This document shows positions 1-12,546 of a DNA stretch of 64,000 nucleotides, in pieces. The notes beneath the pieces were generated by a model. It saw only the letters and a program-made list of their open reading frames with translations, was not told the origin of the DNA and did not search any database. Numbering within the stretch: position 1 is the first letter of the stretch; every line of letters starts with the position of its first letter. The stretch spans positions 48,360,116 to 48,424,115 of the forward strand of contig NC_073745.1 in assembly GCF_029784135.1 (NCBI RefSeq), read 5' to 3'. The DNA comes from Toxorhynchites rutilus septentrionalis. Lineage: Eukaryota > Arthropoda > Insecta > Diptera > Culicidae. Made by a program: the position numbers and the translations under genes.

Positions 1-96
1 TTTAATGCACAGTTTATTGTCTACCCACAGTGAACTCAAACCAACGAACTCAGACAAACGTTAGTATTAGTAAATAGCGTGAAAAGTAGTGTGGAA
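1..96 (+). repeat. Left arm of a long-range inverted repeat
   Basis: About 90 bp here match the reverse complement of 15603-15693. Shared blocks include GTTTATTGTCTACCCA, then GTGAACTCA, then CGTTAGTATTAGTAAATAGC; a ~20-bp middle stretch differs. It may be one dispersed repeat present in both orientations, or the ends of one large composite element. Confidence 0.7.
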
Positions 97-1098
97 TTCT
101 GAACAAATTTTAAGTTGTCCAAGTTCAATTTTGTGAAAAAAAAGAAAAAAAGAATTTATATCAACAAAATTTACAAAGGGTCAAGCCGGGTATGAAAGTG
201 AAAAGTAACCCCAAACCAAATCACCCGCTTTATGGAAAATATTGTATAGGGTACTAAATAAGAAATTTTGACTATTTTTGTTGAACCCCTATGAGGTTCA
301 ACCAGTCTTCCGAAAAACACTTACACATGTCCACGCGATGTGAAAATTCCATGTTTTTGTTTGAATTCGAACATGATTTTCGCTGGTGTTGAATGTCTAT
401 CCCAAACACGAACAATGATACCCAAACCTAAACATGTGAAAACAAACACGGTGTTTATAATTCAAGAACATCATGTACAAACATATCACCCAATGTCGCA
501 GTATTGATTGCTTTCGTTTGTTTTCATGCACGGAAAGAAATTATTCATCCCAAAACATTTCTTCGTAGAATACTTTTTCACAGAAACGAACTTGAAATTT
601 AGCTCGCATTTCAAAAATTGCACGAACTGAGAGGCTATGAGTTCATGCACATTTTGCAAGTCTGATAAAATGATCCTTGGTTTCGTGCAAAGAAAAAATT
701 CTCTGAATAGAAAGAATATTTCTATGAGATTATTTTTGCGTGCATGTTGGCAATTAAATTCTGGGGAGCCGACTGCACAGCGGGCGACGTCGTACAAATG
801 CTGACCAAAAAAATAAATACCCAAAAATTAGTTTTAGATGCAACCTTCAGCGGCACACAGCAGAACCAGCAGAGAAATTTCAGCGGCTAAAAAACACCAT
901 TAATTTCTCGATGTTATCACAAACTGAATGAAGGAAAAAACTCAAAGCTACACTTACACTGCACTACATATGCTATGTGTGCATGCGATTGCATCATCCT
1001 TTCTTCACCTCTTCTTCGCTCGTTTTATAGCTCGGGTCGCGTTCGTCGCGAACAAGCAGTATTGGCCATTTGTATTCAAAGATCCAGCTAAAATTGTT
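97..1098. other. AT-rich spacer
   Basis: No coding region or recognisable transposon protein was seen. Short open frames here show no domain and no coding bias. Confidence 0.5.
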
Positions 1099-1145
1099 GC
1101 TCCCGTGGTCTAGTGGTTAGCGTCACTGCTGAATAATTCTGGTAC
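1099..1145 (+). repeat. tRNA-like SINE head fragment
   Basis: The sequence carries a Pol III A-box, TGGTCTAGTGG at 1106-1116, in the same context (GCTCCCGTGG...GGTTAGCGTC) as other tRNA-like repeats at 45228 and 54317. No B-box follows, so it is a truncated copy and not a functional tRNA. Confidence 0.55.
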
Positions 1146-1830
1146 TTTATATTCGATTAAAATTATAGGAATACTGTAATCAAAATTTCTTGTGGGTAAC
1201 AAAACATCTCCGCCACGCTCTATTCAATTTTAGTATTTGTTCAGATAGCTAATAATAGCGAATATTACATGAATTCAATATATAAATTGATGCGTGCACT
1301 AAATAATGATATCAAATGTGAAAAACTCTGATATCAATCGATGTTTATTTTGTTCAGAACAGAAAAAGAGGTTTATTTTATTTGCCCAATATTCTAGACG
1401 AAGCACCCATTGCCATGATAGGAAAGTATTTTTTCCATGTCAACAAACCAACACACCACGCGTTGAGTGGTGGTGGTGTGGTGTCCAATTCGCTTCTTCT
1501 ACTCTACGCACTGCCGGTGCTTGGGGTGAAAATGCAAGAGATAATGTACACCATGTTCGAACATCATGTGAAACATTGGGATTAAACATCGTATGTCCAA
1601 ACATATTATGAATACAAACATGTCACATTTTCAAACATAGGTACGAAAAAATCATGTTTGTACTCAAACACAAAAGTGTGAACAGTAGCGTGGACATGTT
1701 TACCCTGGACGCAGTGTTTTTTGTGAAACATTGAAGACTGGGTTCAACAAAGGATCAATGGTAAAAAACGTACTTTTCAATTTTTTGCACGCCAATCTCG
1801 ATAGCTTCGAGATAAAAATTTGAAAAAACA

Positions 1831-1946
1831 AGAAGTGGGTTATATCTGTGATATAACCGCAAGGTAGACGTAGGACTACCATTAACTCGGGAATCATTTA
1901 TTTGAAATTACATCTGAATCAATGCTTAATGTATGAATGAATGAAT
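1831..1946 (+). repeat. Hairpin repeat copy with TGAA-type tail
   Basis: GGTTATAT (1838-1845) pairs perfectly with ATATAACC (1851-1858) around a 5-nt loop. GCAAGGTAGACGTAGGACTACC follows directly, then ~60 bp, then a tail of GAATGAATGAAT. Copies at 26251 and 40101 have the same order. Confidence 0.7.
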
Positions 1947-2139
1947 ATTTTGAAAGATTGCTGAAAGTTGTTATTATTTGTGTGTGGGTGGATGAGTATA
2001 AGCATGGAATTGTTATTAACATAAAATTCAACTCTTTCAAACTTGTTGGTGGCTCCGAAACGAACCGATAGAATTTGAGTGGCCTTGTGCAACTAAAGAT
2101 ATTTGATACATGATTCATTTTTGTTTTCGTGAGAATAAC

Positions 2140-2550
2140 ACGAGATTTTTCATGATCACTCCATGCGCAGAATAGAAACTGTGGGCGCCATTTCACGGTG
2201 AAAACGAAATGAAGTCTACATAACCTTGCATCAAATTAATTTCGTTTTTATCGTGATGTGGCAATTTTTCATGACTGTTCCATGCGGAAGCAGAACAGAA
2301 ACTGATGCTATTGGATTGCATCACGGGAACACCAAGTCCAATGCGTAAATAAGTGCGAATATTCCTTCGCTCGGACGCATTCACACGCAAAAAATTTTTC
2401 ATGACCGTTCCATACGAGAGCAGAACAGAAACTGATGCGAGCAAAAGTACTCACGCCTTGCATGTGTCCGCTATGGTTTCCCAAACACTAATGCAAGCGG
2501 GCAAAAGATATCACAGCTTGCATGTATTCGTTATGGCGGTTTCTCCAGGT
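2140..2550. repeat. Degenerate direct repeats (~115-130 bp spacing)
   Basis: A unit containing TTTTTCATGACYGTTCCAT and AGCAGAACAGAAACTGATGC occurs near 2264 and 2394, with a weaker copy near 2148. A second pair with GCATGTATTCG-like blocks lies at 2460-2540. No coding region is supported. Confidence 0.5.
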
Positions 2551-2984
2551 GCCTAGATTTTGCGTCCGTGTTCGGGAACACATCACCAATCATCATCAAT
2601 GAGCTAGATTGTTATGACTTCAATAGCTTACTTTCAAAGCAATTTTTAAACTATTGAAACGATTTTTTGGACCAATAGGTGGCAATCATATAACTAGTTG
2701 ACATTTTATCTTTCGGATGAAGTTCGGATAATAATACCACTCCATTCAGCCGGTAAAGAGGTATTAACGTTCAGAACCTTGCAGTCCAGCGTCACTCTCT
2801 CGTTTTCGAAACTTTGAACTTACACCCATCCAAAATTTTGAACACCAAAAAAAATCTTGAAGTATTGAAATTTTTTGAAGTAGGATTACGTCTTTTCGGG
2901 TACAAATTGAAAATCGAAAATCGAGCACATCGTGAAAATTGTCCAATTTCAAACGTTTATTGGTCAGTAATTTAATGATGAAAT

Positions 2985-3185
2985 CCTACCGAAATGTATT
3001 CCCTAGCAGAGACATCAAAACCATGCTGCCTGGGGGAAATCGGCATTGTAAATACATGAAAGTAGGGGAAACTTTTGTTCCTACCGAGACAATTTCCCTA
3101 ACAGAGACATCAAAACCAAGGTGGCCAGGGGAAATCGGCATCGCAAATATACACAAGTTGGAGGCATTTTTATATTGCAAGTAAG
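2985..3185 (-). repeat. 96-bp minisatellite, two units
   Basis: Two tandem units, with CCCTARCAGAGACATCAAAACC at ~3001 and ~3097, each followed by GGGGAAATCGGCAT. The same unit occurs in the opposite orientation as about four copies at 40446-40870. Confidence 0.7.
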
Positions 3186-3189
3186 GTGA

Positions 3190-4026
3190 GTGATACGGTT
3201 AATTCTAGCAAATAAAATTTAAATTTAAAATTTTAATGTTGGTTGCTTCGTGAAATTTTATATCAATGACCGATCGTGTATTGTGAAAAATTTAGCACAA
3301 GTGTCAGTGTAAAATTGTATATGGTAGCAGTTGTGTTAAAAAAGACTTGTTATGAAGCAATTTATTTCAATTTTCGTAAATAAAAACCAAGGTGTGTTCC
3401 CGCTCGAGAACGGGTCGTTTGGTTTAAGCTGTCTGTTTTGTTGTGTTCATTTTCACCCAAGAAAAGTTTATACGGCGAAAAAAATTGGAAAAGTGAAGAC
3501 ATATTAGAAAAAGTGTTTTCCCATATGCTCAACATATATAATATTATTGAGTGTTCTTAGTCCAATTAAAATTCGCATTGGGTTGAATAAATACTCAGAA
3601 AGTAAAAGTTATCGAATAGAATTATCTTTTCCATTTCAAATATGTTTTCTCTATATCAAAGTAACATGTTTTCACTGATGAGAAAAATTGATAATTGTGT
3701 TCGGTATTGGTAATTATCTTATATTATATTGGTGAGTTTTTTTCTTTATTTCATCCATACATAACAAAGGAGGCACCTCGTCTTGGATCATAGAGGGCGG
3801 TTTTCATCATATCTCGATCCACTTCTGTAACTTTTATCTGATACGCACCAACCAATGACTGTTTATCATCCTTCTGTCATCATCACTCGGTAAACACTGT
3901 TGGAGTGAACAAACAATATCCAACAACCAAACAAAACGGCCCTTTTCAGTGCCACCAAATCATTATCAAAGTGTTTAAAGATTTAATTCTTCAAACATAT
4001 CCAAAATTAACAGATAACCTAACGAA
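3190..4026. other. Spacer
   Basis: AT-rich DNA with no supported gene and no clear repeat match within the window. Confidence 0.4.
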
Positions 4027-4070
4027 ATCCTACGTCAACTATGCGGTCGTGTCTCGGACACAACCCTCCT
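4027..4070 (-). repeat. Hairpin repeat copy, reverse orientation
   Basis: TCCTACGTCAAC precedes GCGGTCGTGTCTCGGACACA. Read on the minus strand it is GGTTGTGTC / CGA loop / GACACGACC, a 9-bp stem with one U-G wobble. The stem sequence differs from the GGTTATAT copies but still pairs. Confidence 0.6.
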
Positions 4071-4189
4071 GTGACTTTCTTTTGAAGATTTAGAGATTCA
4101 CTACTACTCTAATTCGTATTGAAATTTGATTCTACACCTTTTCTACATATGCGCGTTTTTTGAGAATTTTAACAGTGTTGCGCAGTACA

Positions 4190-4340
4190 AATATTTTCTA
4201 AATTTTGATTTTTTTAGAATTTGTTTAGAATTTTTTTAGAATTTTTTTAAAGTTTTTTTAGAATTTTTTTAGAATTTTTTTAGAATTTTTTTTAGAATTT
4301 TTCAAAGAATTGTTTTAGATTTTTTTTTAGAAATTAGATA
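4190..4340. repeat. TTTTTTTAGAAT tandem low-complexity tract
   Basis: About ten imperfect copies of a 12-14-bp T-rich unit (TTTTTTTAGAAT). It sits between the hairpin copy at 4027 and the dispersed family-B module at 4345. Confidence 0.75.
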
Positions 4341-4344
4341 AGTT

Positions 4345-4740
4345 GAAAAAATGCTTTTGAGGCAAAAGTTCGCACCAGCGTTTTACTCTAAAAAAATTGA
4401 ACGTTGAAAAATAATTACTGGAAAACGAAAAAGAACGCATCTGGTTTTGGATATTTTATCATATAGCGCCGCTGGTTCCGTGGCCATGAAAATTATTTTA
4501 AAAAAACATATACAATCAATAATTACAGAACAAAATACAATTATTTCGCAAATGTCATATTTGTTCGAAGAAGACTAGCTCATATCAATCATCTGAGTCG
4601 ATTCAGTAGTTCGAAAGCTATGATTTTTTGCAAAAGTCATTTTTGGAAAAAAAATGATTTTTTGGACCTCCCTAAAATGGAAATGGGCACCCGAATGAAA
4701 AAAATTAAAAAGACGGGTCTAATATTTTTTGATGAGGAAC
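4345..4740 (+). repeat. Dispersed repeat family B
   Basis: The block AGTAGTTCGAAAGYTATGA, a poly-A/T stretch, then TGATTTTTYGGACC and CCCTAAAAYGGAAATGG recurs at 50400-50860 (plus) and 11640-11960 (minus). Family unknown; no open frame. A shorter reverse-oriented relative (TAGGGTGGGC) lies near 5413. Confidence 0.6.
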
Positions 4741-5249
4741 AAAACTATCACTTGGGGGTCTCCGTAGCCACATTGGTTGCGCGTTCGCTTAGTAAGCGAT
4801 CGATCGTGAGTTCAAAACTCAGGGCCCTCATTGACCATCTTTGTGTTGTTACAGAATAACTACGTCCACGCAACAATCATCAGCGATGGAGATCGATCCA
4901 CGGTCGAAATAAGATCGATTCATCCATACAACTGCTCTGCTCTGCAGGAAACATCGGGCTGCTGTTCTATAAATAACTCAACAATGATCAATCAACTGTC
5001 TCCGCTGTCCGGTGGTCCAACTGGATAATGGAAGAACAGAAAGAATACTCTTACGCCTAAATGGCTACTGTGTGAATGTACCATATGTAATGGTATAGAA
5101 GGAATACTGGCAAATGGCAACTGTGTAATGTGCTAATTATAGATAATGATAACCATGTGACATGTACACGATTAAAATTCGGCTCTGTTTCAGATAAAAT
5201 GCTAATGAGCCTAAAATAAATATATGGGATAAAAAAAAAACTATCACTT
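4741..5249 (+). mobile_element. Full-length tRNA-derived SINE with target-site duplication
   Basis: The body spans about 4754-5236. Its head is tRNA-like, with an A-box around TAGCCACATTGG and a B-box-like GAGTTCAAAACTC, followed by a ~400-bp unrelated body and an A-rich tail (GGGATAAAAA). A 13-bp duplication, AAAACTATCACTT, flanks it at 4741-4753 and 5237-5249, the mark of target-primed retrotransposition. A near-identical copy lies at 60294-60778 and a 3'-truncated one at 14456-14664. It needs an autonomous LINE for movement; no intact partner is in this window. Confidence 0.88.
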
Positions 5250-5509
5250 TTCACACAATATGACAATATAAGATATCTGAAAATGTGCAACATTTGAAGC
5301 AGAATTCTTTTTAATCAAGTTTATAAATACAGCCATGCCCAACCCATATAGTGGTTCTCAGATTTTCGTCAAAAATTGTTATTTTGTTCTTTATCACAAA
5401 ACATGTCCATCTTAGGGTGGGCTTTTTTTCAAAAAATTATGACTATTGAACCACTAAACCGATTTAGATGATCGGTATATCAAATTGAAACGAATGAGCT
5501 AGACTTTTA

Positions 5510-5828
5510 TTAAAAAAAATTATCTTGCAGAAAAAATGGTCCCTCGATCTTCCTCTTCTTCATCCTTTGGAGCTTCTTGTCGCTCAGGTCCGTCGGCCGT
5601 GCGGAACAGGGCTTTCTTCTGATGCTCTGATTGTTGTCGAATAGTGCCAAGATGTTGTAGATGCCGGAACAAGCGTATCCGGCGTCCACAAATTGCCGCA
5701 CGATGTCCGTTTCGACGCGGCGGGGTACCGTTCTTTGAACGCGCACACTTCTGAGTAGCTCCACTGTTTTTGCCATCACGGTTAGCCTTCGAGTGATAGA
5801 GCTGTAAAATTTTTTTCTTCTGACTCAT
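5510..5828 (-). pseudogene. Tc1/mariner-type transposase N-terminal fragment
   Basis: Two overlapping minus-strand frames together give the DNA-binding half of a Tc1/mariner-like transposase (KILQLYHSKANRDGK, then VRVQRTVPRRVETD, DAGYACSGIYNILALFD, ARPTDLSDKKLQ). A frameshift lies near residue 25. The catalytic DDE half is absent; DNA below 5510 is unrelated AT-rich repeat. The family is recalled from insect transposases of this type, so the exact subfamily is open. Confidence 0.6.
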
Positions 5829-5956
5829 GGGTTACTATGATTGATGCTACATGGGTGGTTTTTTCAGTGCGTGTGAATGTAAAGCCATGAAAAATCGCCA
5901 ATTTTGGTCCTTGTTTATGCAACTGATTAATCTGGAAATCTCTGGCGAGCGGCATA

Positions 5957-6251
5957 CGAAACGGTACCTTTCTTGAATGGCGTTAACGTTCCCTGTGAAA
6001 CTTTTGCCATCTTAACTAATGCATTAACTAGCGTCATTTATTAATACTTAGTTGAGATTCCTTAAGCCAAATAACACGCCTCGAATGTATTTCGAGGGGC
6101 AAACTTTAGAATACGCGTGACCATAGTGCGAGTCGAAGGAAATTTCTTTGACGAAAAATCCCCCGGCCAGAACGGGAACCGAACCCGAACACCCGGCATG
6201 ATGATGTGAGACGCTAACCACTCGGCTACGGGTGCACATCGAAACGGTACC
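5957..6251 (-). mobile_element. tRNA-derived mosquito SINE with target-site duplication
   Basis: The body spans about 5969-6239. On the minus strand it begins with a tRNA-like head having an A-box (TAGCCGAGTGG) and a B-box (GGTTCGGTTCCC). It ends with a conserved 3' domain containing AATGACGCTAGTTAATG and GGGAACGTTAACGCCATT. The 12-bp duplication CGAAACGGTACC flanks it at 5957-5968 and 6240-6251. The 3' domain recurs alone at 52480-52560. It is a different family from the SINE at 4754. Confidence 0.88.
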
Positions 6252-7895
6252 CATTGAGAAGAATTCACACAGTAAAAAATGAATCTCCCAGCTCAGTTAC
6301 TGAATTACTCGGAAATAGGTGAACAGTTTTCTCATTTTCGTGGGTGCATAGCTATAAGAGTTTAAATTGGTTTGGACAACTCACATTTAAAAACTTATCT
6401 GAAACTTCGGGAATGAAAATAATGTTTGAGAAATTCCTCAACGATGTCGGCCCCTTAGTCTAATGGCCAGCAGCAGTATGCATTTTCTATTATTTCATGA
6501 AAATGATTTGAAAATTTGTTTTAATTCTCTATTCAAAATCACGTTATTTCCTTTTTAAGTTATAAACATGAATGTAGTAACCCTTTCAACAGATCATTTT
6601 ATTTACTGTACTTACCAGCTCTCGATCTTCGCAAAGCTTATACGGCACTCATGCAGCGTAAGTAGTTCTAACATTAATGACACACCCATCATCACCAAGT
6701 TGCCTACCTGGCACGGGTCACCTCTCTCTCTCATCGCCCGTTGATTTCCAATTCCCACCGACAGCCAGCGAAGGCACCGGAATTGTAATTCATCTAATAT
6801 TTATCGTCCGTACATATTTCTGCTTTCAATTGGATTTCTTTCGCCGCGCTGCCCGACTTGGATACATTCCACGTGCATCCTCGGAATGGTAAGTGAATAA
6901 TGAAACAGTGCAGAATTTTACGACTCATCGGAGGATACGGCGGAAACGGCGCGACCCAAATCCGCCGAATGGGCAGATTTCTGTGCCGTTACTTTTGCTG
7001 GCCGAGATAACCGATTTGATGGATGACAGAAAACGATTTGTATTCTGCCCAATGCAAGCTCCGAAGTACAACTACTTTAATCAATACAGTCATGTAAAAT
7101 TTTCAGCGCTTTTCAGTTACAGCAGGGGACTAAACAATATTTCTCGTAATAAAAATTGAAATGAAGAAGCATCATGCTGAGGGAAATGAAATTAAAAGTC
7201 CGACTAAACTGAATGAAATGAACAAACATAGCAGAACAGGAGCGGAAAACTTTTTTCATCTCGAGTTTAGAGTTTAGTACTAGTCTATAAATATAAAGAG
7301 CATTCAAGCTGAAGTATAACAGCCAAGATATGGGCATTGAGGTTGGAAAAAAATGCTTATTAGAATGTTTTCTACTAGCACAAGACCACCTCACTTGCGA
7401 ACCCGATTCTTCCGGGAATCATCTCCATTCTTTCGCGGAACAAGCCCTTTCCAAGTGAAACAAGCAAGCAAAGTTACTCGGATTCACTTTCCATCATAGC
7501 TCTCGCGAATCCACTTCAAAAGTCGTTATGAGCTCGTAAAGTTGTGATTATTTCACTATGACTCTGACCCTGTCTATGCTTGACTCAATTTCATCTGAAA
7601 GTTGCCCCTATGATCGAACGCGAGAGTGAACCGAGAAAAGGGTATCGGTCCAAGGGCAAGCAATTACCGAACCAGTTTCCCAAGTCAAAAGGAAACTCAC
7701 CGTACGAATCTAATTTGACGCTCCATTCGGAGATAATATCTCCAGCTCTGTGGACAATACAACCCTACAGCTCTCTGATGAATACTTCTAAGTTCTTCCT
7801 TCACCAGTTTGGAATCAAGCGCTAGTATCGTTTCTACAAAAGACACCACAATGGGGTGAGATTTTTTCAACAGTGGTTCCCCCCTCAAGAGCTAA
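6252..7895. other. Comparatively unique spacer
   Basis: The stretch 6680-6900 is GC-richer than its surroundings and contains a donor-like ATGGTAAGTG at ~6887, but no frame has a recognisable domain. Possible host intronic or untranslated sequence; not enough to call a gene. Confidence 0.3.
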
Positions 7896-8075
7896 TCTTT
7901 GTGTGCTCTTCCATCTGTAGTAGGTGACAAGTGGGTTGCCATCCTTGTCCCATCAAAAGACAGAGATATGGAGGAGCTGAGTGGGCTCCTCTTGCCCAAC
8001 CCTCACGAATTGTTCGATAGTGAAGAGAGAGAGAAGCTTAAAAGCAAAAGCATTGTCTTTCACCTGAAACTGTAA
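7896..8075 (+). CDS. Unrecognised 59-codon open frame (possible exon)
   Basis: An open frame without an internal start reads SLCALPSVVGDKWVAILVPS, then KDRDMEELSGLLLP and HELFDSEEREKL, ending at TAA. Residue composition (charged, few rare residues) is more protein-like than neighbouring frames. An AG acceptor-like site (CCATCTGTAG) lies at 7911-7920. I do not recognise the family. It could be an exon, a transposon fragment, or chance. Confidence 0.22.
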   Translation, partial: SLCALPSVVGDKWVAILVPSKDRDMEELSGLLLPNPHELFDSEEREKLKSKSIVFHLKL

Positions 8076-9240
8076 ACTATCAGATGAATGTCTCGACATT
8101 GGGAAAGAACTACACTTCATTTGTATAGCTAAGTGATTGCAAATAGAGCAAGGATACTTGAACTATTGAAGTCGTTGTTTTTTTTATCAATCTCTATTCA
8201 ACATAACACATCCGCATTTTGTTCTTCGGTTATTATCCGTTGGTTCTCTGAGCACATCAAAAAGAGCTGAGCACCTATGAAACGAAAGCCAAAAGAACCA
8301 ACCTGTGTTATTATCTGCTGATACTTGAGTAGTATCATGTTGCATCTGAGAGGGCCAATTCCCGTCTTTTAATTAACGAACCGTCACAGATGCTTCATCT
8401 GAAATGTGGTGCAAGTGTAGCAAATAAGATTAATTTTGCAGGGTGTTGAAGGACATGTCGCATCGGGTTGTATAAGTTGAACATACACTCCGTTCCATAA
8501 CTAAAGAACCACTCAATTCTTCTGAGCCTCCAGATATGCGAAAGATATCGGTAGAAATGATAAAATGGAGTACAAAGACTATCTTCATTTGTAAAATTAG
8601 TTTTATAACCACCATTATTTTGTTCAGGCACGAAACATTCAAAGAGAACCAAAATGCGGGAGTTTCATAACTGTAGAACCAGATGTTAGTAGTTTTTAAA
8701 ATTATTACTACTTTACAGAATTACCATCTTTTTCGCATGATTTACAACAAGTTCATAATAGATATGTCCTCTTTGTTCTCAATCAGCTCAAATAATTTAT
8801 TCGGCATGCTTACTAACAAACTGCGGTCAACTCACATCGAAGACCTTAATGACGTTTACCGTTTTTCTCTAAATTGAACTAAATATAATGAAATGTTGCT
8901 TTCTCAATAATTTGGCTGCCTTTTATTCATTCCTGACATTCATTTCGATCAGGAAAAGTAGGTCAGTTTGAATAATGTTTATGTTGGTATTGCTATTGAA
9001 ATGATGAGCTATGAATATTTGTCAGTATGTAAAAGTTCACACAACGCTGGACCTGATTTCCAATATGACAAGCTATTACACTCTGCAATTAAGTGCTAAA
9101 ACGTTTTAATACTTCGATCTTCAACATCATCCATCAAATGTCAGTGAAAGAAAGCATATTTTAATTGTTCCCTTCAACAACATCTTACAAATATATTTTT
9201 TCTTTTCTTCTTTTGTTTTGCGGCTAAATTTCCTGGTAGT
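8076..9240. other. Spacer
   Basis: AT-rich; no domain-bearing frame on either strand and no clear repeat match in the window. Confidence 0.4.
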
Positions 9241-9241
9241 G

Positions 9242-10869
9242 TAGGGCGGGGCTAGTTGGTCATAGGAGTAAGTTGGCCAGTGACGAATCTTGGAATCTGA
9301 GCGTCCAAAAAATTAGCGATCTATTAATGGAAAATAGCGACTACTGATGCAATAAAATAAGTAGATTGGAAAAACATTTTATTAAGTAGGCTGAAAAATA
9401 CGAACATGATGCCGATTTTCCAAAAATCATTCACCGTTTGCGCATTATAAAATTGGTTCTGAAAATAAGTAATCATGAAATGAAAATCATGAAAAAAATC
9501 GGTTCTAACGTAAAACTAAAGTTTATTGTAAGTATTAGTTTTGAATGTTATTGGAAATCGCTTTTAAAATTATTTTTATTGAATTTTCATGAATATTTTT
9601 TTGTATATAGAGGGGCTAGTTGATCACACAAATTGCTCGTTTGAGAGCAACGAATATAAAATTTTCAGGCATGCTTCGTTTCATTACGCAAGCTATAAAC
9701 AAATATAGAAAGCATATGTTTTACTGCTTAACCCAATGTATTTGAAACGAGACAACCTGATACCAACCACCGCACAAATCACTTGCAATATAATTGTGAT
9801 ATTTGTATTTTTTTATGTAAAATTCCAATTAAATATAATAAACGCTCACATTGAATATTAAAACTCACAATAATGCATCGAGTAATGTAGCATACCTGGA
9901 GGATATTTTAATATAATTTGGGGCGAACAATGAACAATGACATTTGTCATCAAAACAAATGCAAGCACGAAACTGTCTGTGCGCCTCAGGGATGCCAGGT
10001 GGATTTTTTTTATAAATGTCTTTGCATGGTACGAGAATAGGTTTTCAAATGTCTTCACAATAGTATCGGAGGAACGTTCTTCACACATAAACGGAACTGT
10101 GATAACTTTATTTGTTTATTTCAGCTTCGATGTTTTGGTTGTAACTCAAACCATACCCATGAAATTAATTGTTGAAAAGGTAAGTAACCGGAAAACCTTC
10201 GATTTGTGAAGTGGTCGTCTGAAAGATCTAGGTTGATCTATAAACAATATGTATTCACATCGCTTCGTTCGTTGAGACTAAAGCCCTACTTTTTTGACGA
10301 TATTTTCGGCCAATAGTTAGAATTTCATGGAAATAATATCTTTTTAAAAGTCCACGTACGCTATCATACTGAAATGTCTTCACATATTTCATAATGTCTT
10401 CAAAATTAAGACATCTCTTCAAACCTGGCATCTCTGGTGCGCCATAAAGTGGAGGAGAGACGAAATCGATAGAGAAGATAGCCTGACTAATTTCCAACAA
10501 CGATTTGAATTTGAAATTTTCATTAATTCGTTTTTTACTTCACCACATGACATTTGTTAACTGTTTTTTTTTCGATTTAATTAATTCATATATAATGAAG
10601 GAAACTTGTAATGGAAAAAACGCTTATTATTTGCTCAAAAAAAAAACATGCCCATGATTGACCAACTTACCCCGTGTGTGGGGTCAATTTATTCTGAAAT
10701 AAAAAAACGTTGAATAAAAGAAAAATGTCAGATAAATGAATCTCTGGTTATTTTTCATTGAAAAGTTGAAAGGTAAGCTTCATTGTGTTACATAATATTC
10801 TAACGCAAAACTTTGTACTACAAAGTTATAGCTAAATTCATTCAAAAATGGCCAACTAGCCCCACCCTA
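9242..10869. mobile_element. TIR element, pogo-like by ends (GGGGCTAGTTGG)
   Basis: GTAGGGCGGGGCTAGTTGG at 9241 and the reverse complement of GTAGGGTGGGGCTAGTTGG ending near 10870 form ~23-bp terminal inverted repeats with TA at both outer edges. Degenerate internal copies occur at ~9610 (GGGGCTAGTTGATCA) and ~10663 (GACCAACTTACCCC), suggesting nested relatives. No transposase frame survives. Confidence 0.55.
9984..10443. mobile_element. Nested MITE with GATGCCAGGT ends
   Basis: GCCTCAGGGATGCCAGGT at the left and the reverse complement of CACCAGAGATGCCAGGT at the right form inverted ends ~460 bp apart. Inner blocks also pair (AAATGTCTTCACA near 10045 against TGTGAAGACATTT near 10375). Non-coding, inside the larger TIR element. 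Confidence 0.5.
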
Positions 10870-10879
10870 CCCTACTTCT

Positions 10880-11639
10880 ACCAAAACTCGTCATTATAAT
10901 GTTCTCGTATAATATTCACATTTCTCGTATATAGACATCAAACATCAGATGGACTGACAACGCTCCGCGCGATGTTATTGTAGAACATATGGGAATTCAA
11001 TTTTCGACATTTTCCCATTTTCCTTCAGTGTTTTCCGATTTTTTTTCATTTGTCATGTTTGGTTCGAATATGGTTGGCTGAAATATGTATGTCTACTTCC
11101 AGAAAAGGGAGGAGTGTCGTACTATCATAGAATTAATTATTGTACTGTGAAATCCTCCCTTTTCCCCTATGGAGAGGGGAAAGTAGTGGAGCTCAAATCA
11201 TTGAATACTCTGAATTTATCTGCAACAAGTTTGCTCTTACTGGAATCCGTCGTTGAAGGTAGTCCACGGACGAACTGAAGCTGTTTTTCAATATTCAAAT
11301 TAAATACGAAACCAAACAGCGAAACGAATTTAACATCATTTGAACAACTCGATAAGCAAATCTATTTAACTTTTTTTGAATTACATTTTGCTATTGATTT
11401 CACTCAGATCAACTAGGAAACCAAAACTCTTTATCTTACTCTTCGGATAATATATGCCCAGAACAAAACATCAAATTTAAGGTCGCAGGATCAGACTTTG
11501 AAAACTTTGAGCAGCTTTTGAAACAGGTATTGAACTGGTCGAGAGAAGACAAATAACCATTTGCTGCAACGAATTGGTGAACGACTAAACAATAAAAGTT
11601 TAAAAAAATGTTAATATACAGCCAGTTCTCTATCACAAA
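10880..11639. other. Spacer with Helitron-flank-like sequence
   Basis: 10965-11110 resembles 56930-57060 (GTAGAACATATG, CATTTGTCATGTTTGGTT, GGCTGAAATATGT), so it is probably a degenerate piece of the Helitron/satellite family. Nothing else recognised. Confidence 0.4.
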
Positions 11640-11965
11640 ACATTAGACCAGTATTTTTTTATTTTTTTTACGATGTCCATTTCCATTTTAGGGTGGTCCG
11701 AAAAATCTATTTTTTCCACTTTTTTCCAAAAATACCGTTTACTAAAAATTCATAATTTTTGAACTATTTTGATGATCGTCAGATTTTGCCGCGAACGGAT
11801 GTTCACGATTTAAATACCAAACGAATCGTAAATTCCCAAAGATTTGTTTTTTCATGCTATATATTGCAATCCCCCGGTGTGTAAACGGTTTAAGTTGATG
11901 AAAACTAGAGTTATTTCCATTTTCCCATACATTTCTTCAGCTCATTTGTGAGCTTCCCTACCCAT
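11640..11965 (-). repeat. Dispersed repeat family B, reverse copy
   Basis: The minus strand contains GATTTTTCGGACCACCCTAAAATGG. It also has a module with CATCAACTTAAACCGTTTAC and TATAGCATGAAAAAAC that matches 50110-50270, so the family includes at least two modules. Confidence 0.55.
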
Positions 11966-12546
11966 GCCGTCAATAACGAGCACCTTATCGGCGATCAACA
12001 GAGAACAATGATTTGAAGTCTACGTGAACAAAGAAAAGAAGAAGAAGAGCGAAGGGGAATATTTGCCTAGAGCATAAATACTAGATGTCGCTGAGGCAAA
12101 CTTGCAGACTCGTTCTAGATACGAAGCAATGAATATTGCTTCCTCGTTTTGCGTCATCACATGTCTTCGTTTTGGATTGAGTTGTGGACGCGACCAAATT
12201 AATTACTAGCTGATGTCTCTGGTATTGCAATCATTACATCAAACTGATGCCATTCCATTAAGGTTCTGAACTACACAATTGTGTGGGGAATCATCAAACT
12301 AGTCTATCATCGACTCACCAAGAAAATTATTGTTCAGGAATTTTGTGCGTGCTGCATAACCCGTACGTAAAAATACTGCATCTTCGATACGCTGGTACCC
12401 CATCTGTATCTGCTCCCGTGAGAATTGGCCCTGTCGCGATGCAACAATCACCTCATATTTTAATGCTATGATGGACGATTGTTTGGTGGTGCAAATTATG
12501 CAGACGCGATAAATGGAAGGAATATATCGAGATTACGGTCATTACA

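Noticed and set aside
1831..1880. Self-cleaving ribozyme in the hairpin repeat
   Set aside because: No hammerhead core (CTGATGA...GAAA) or other known ribozyme core accompanies the hairpin.
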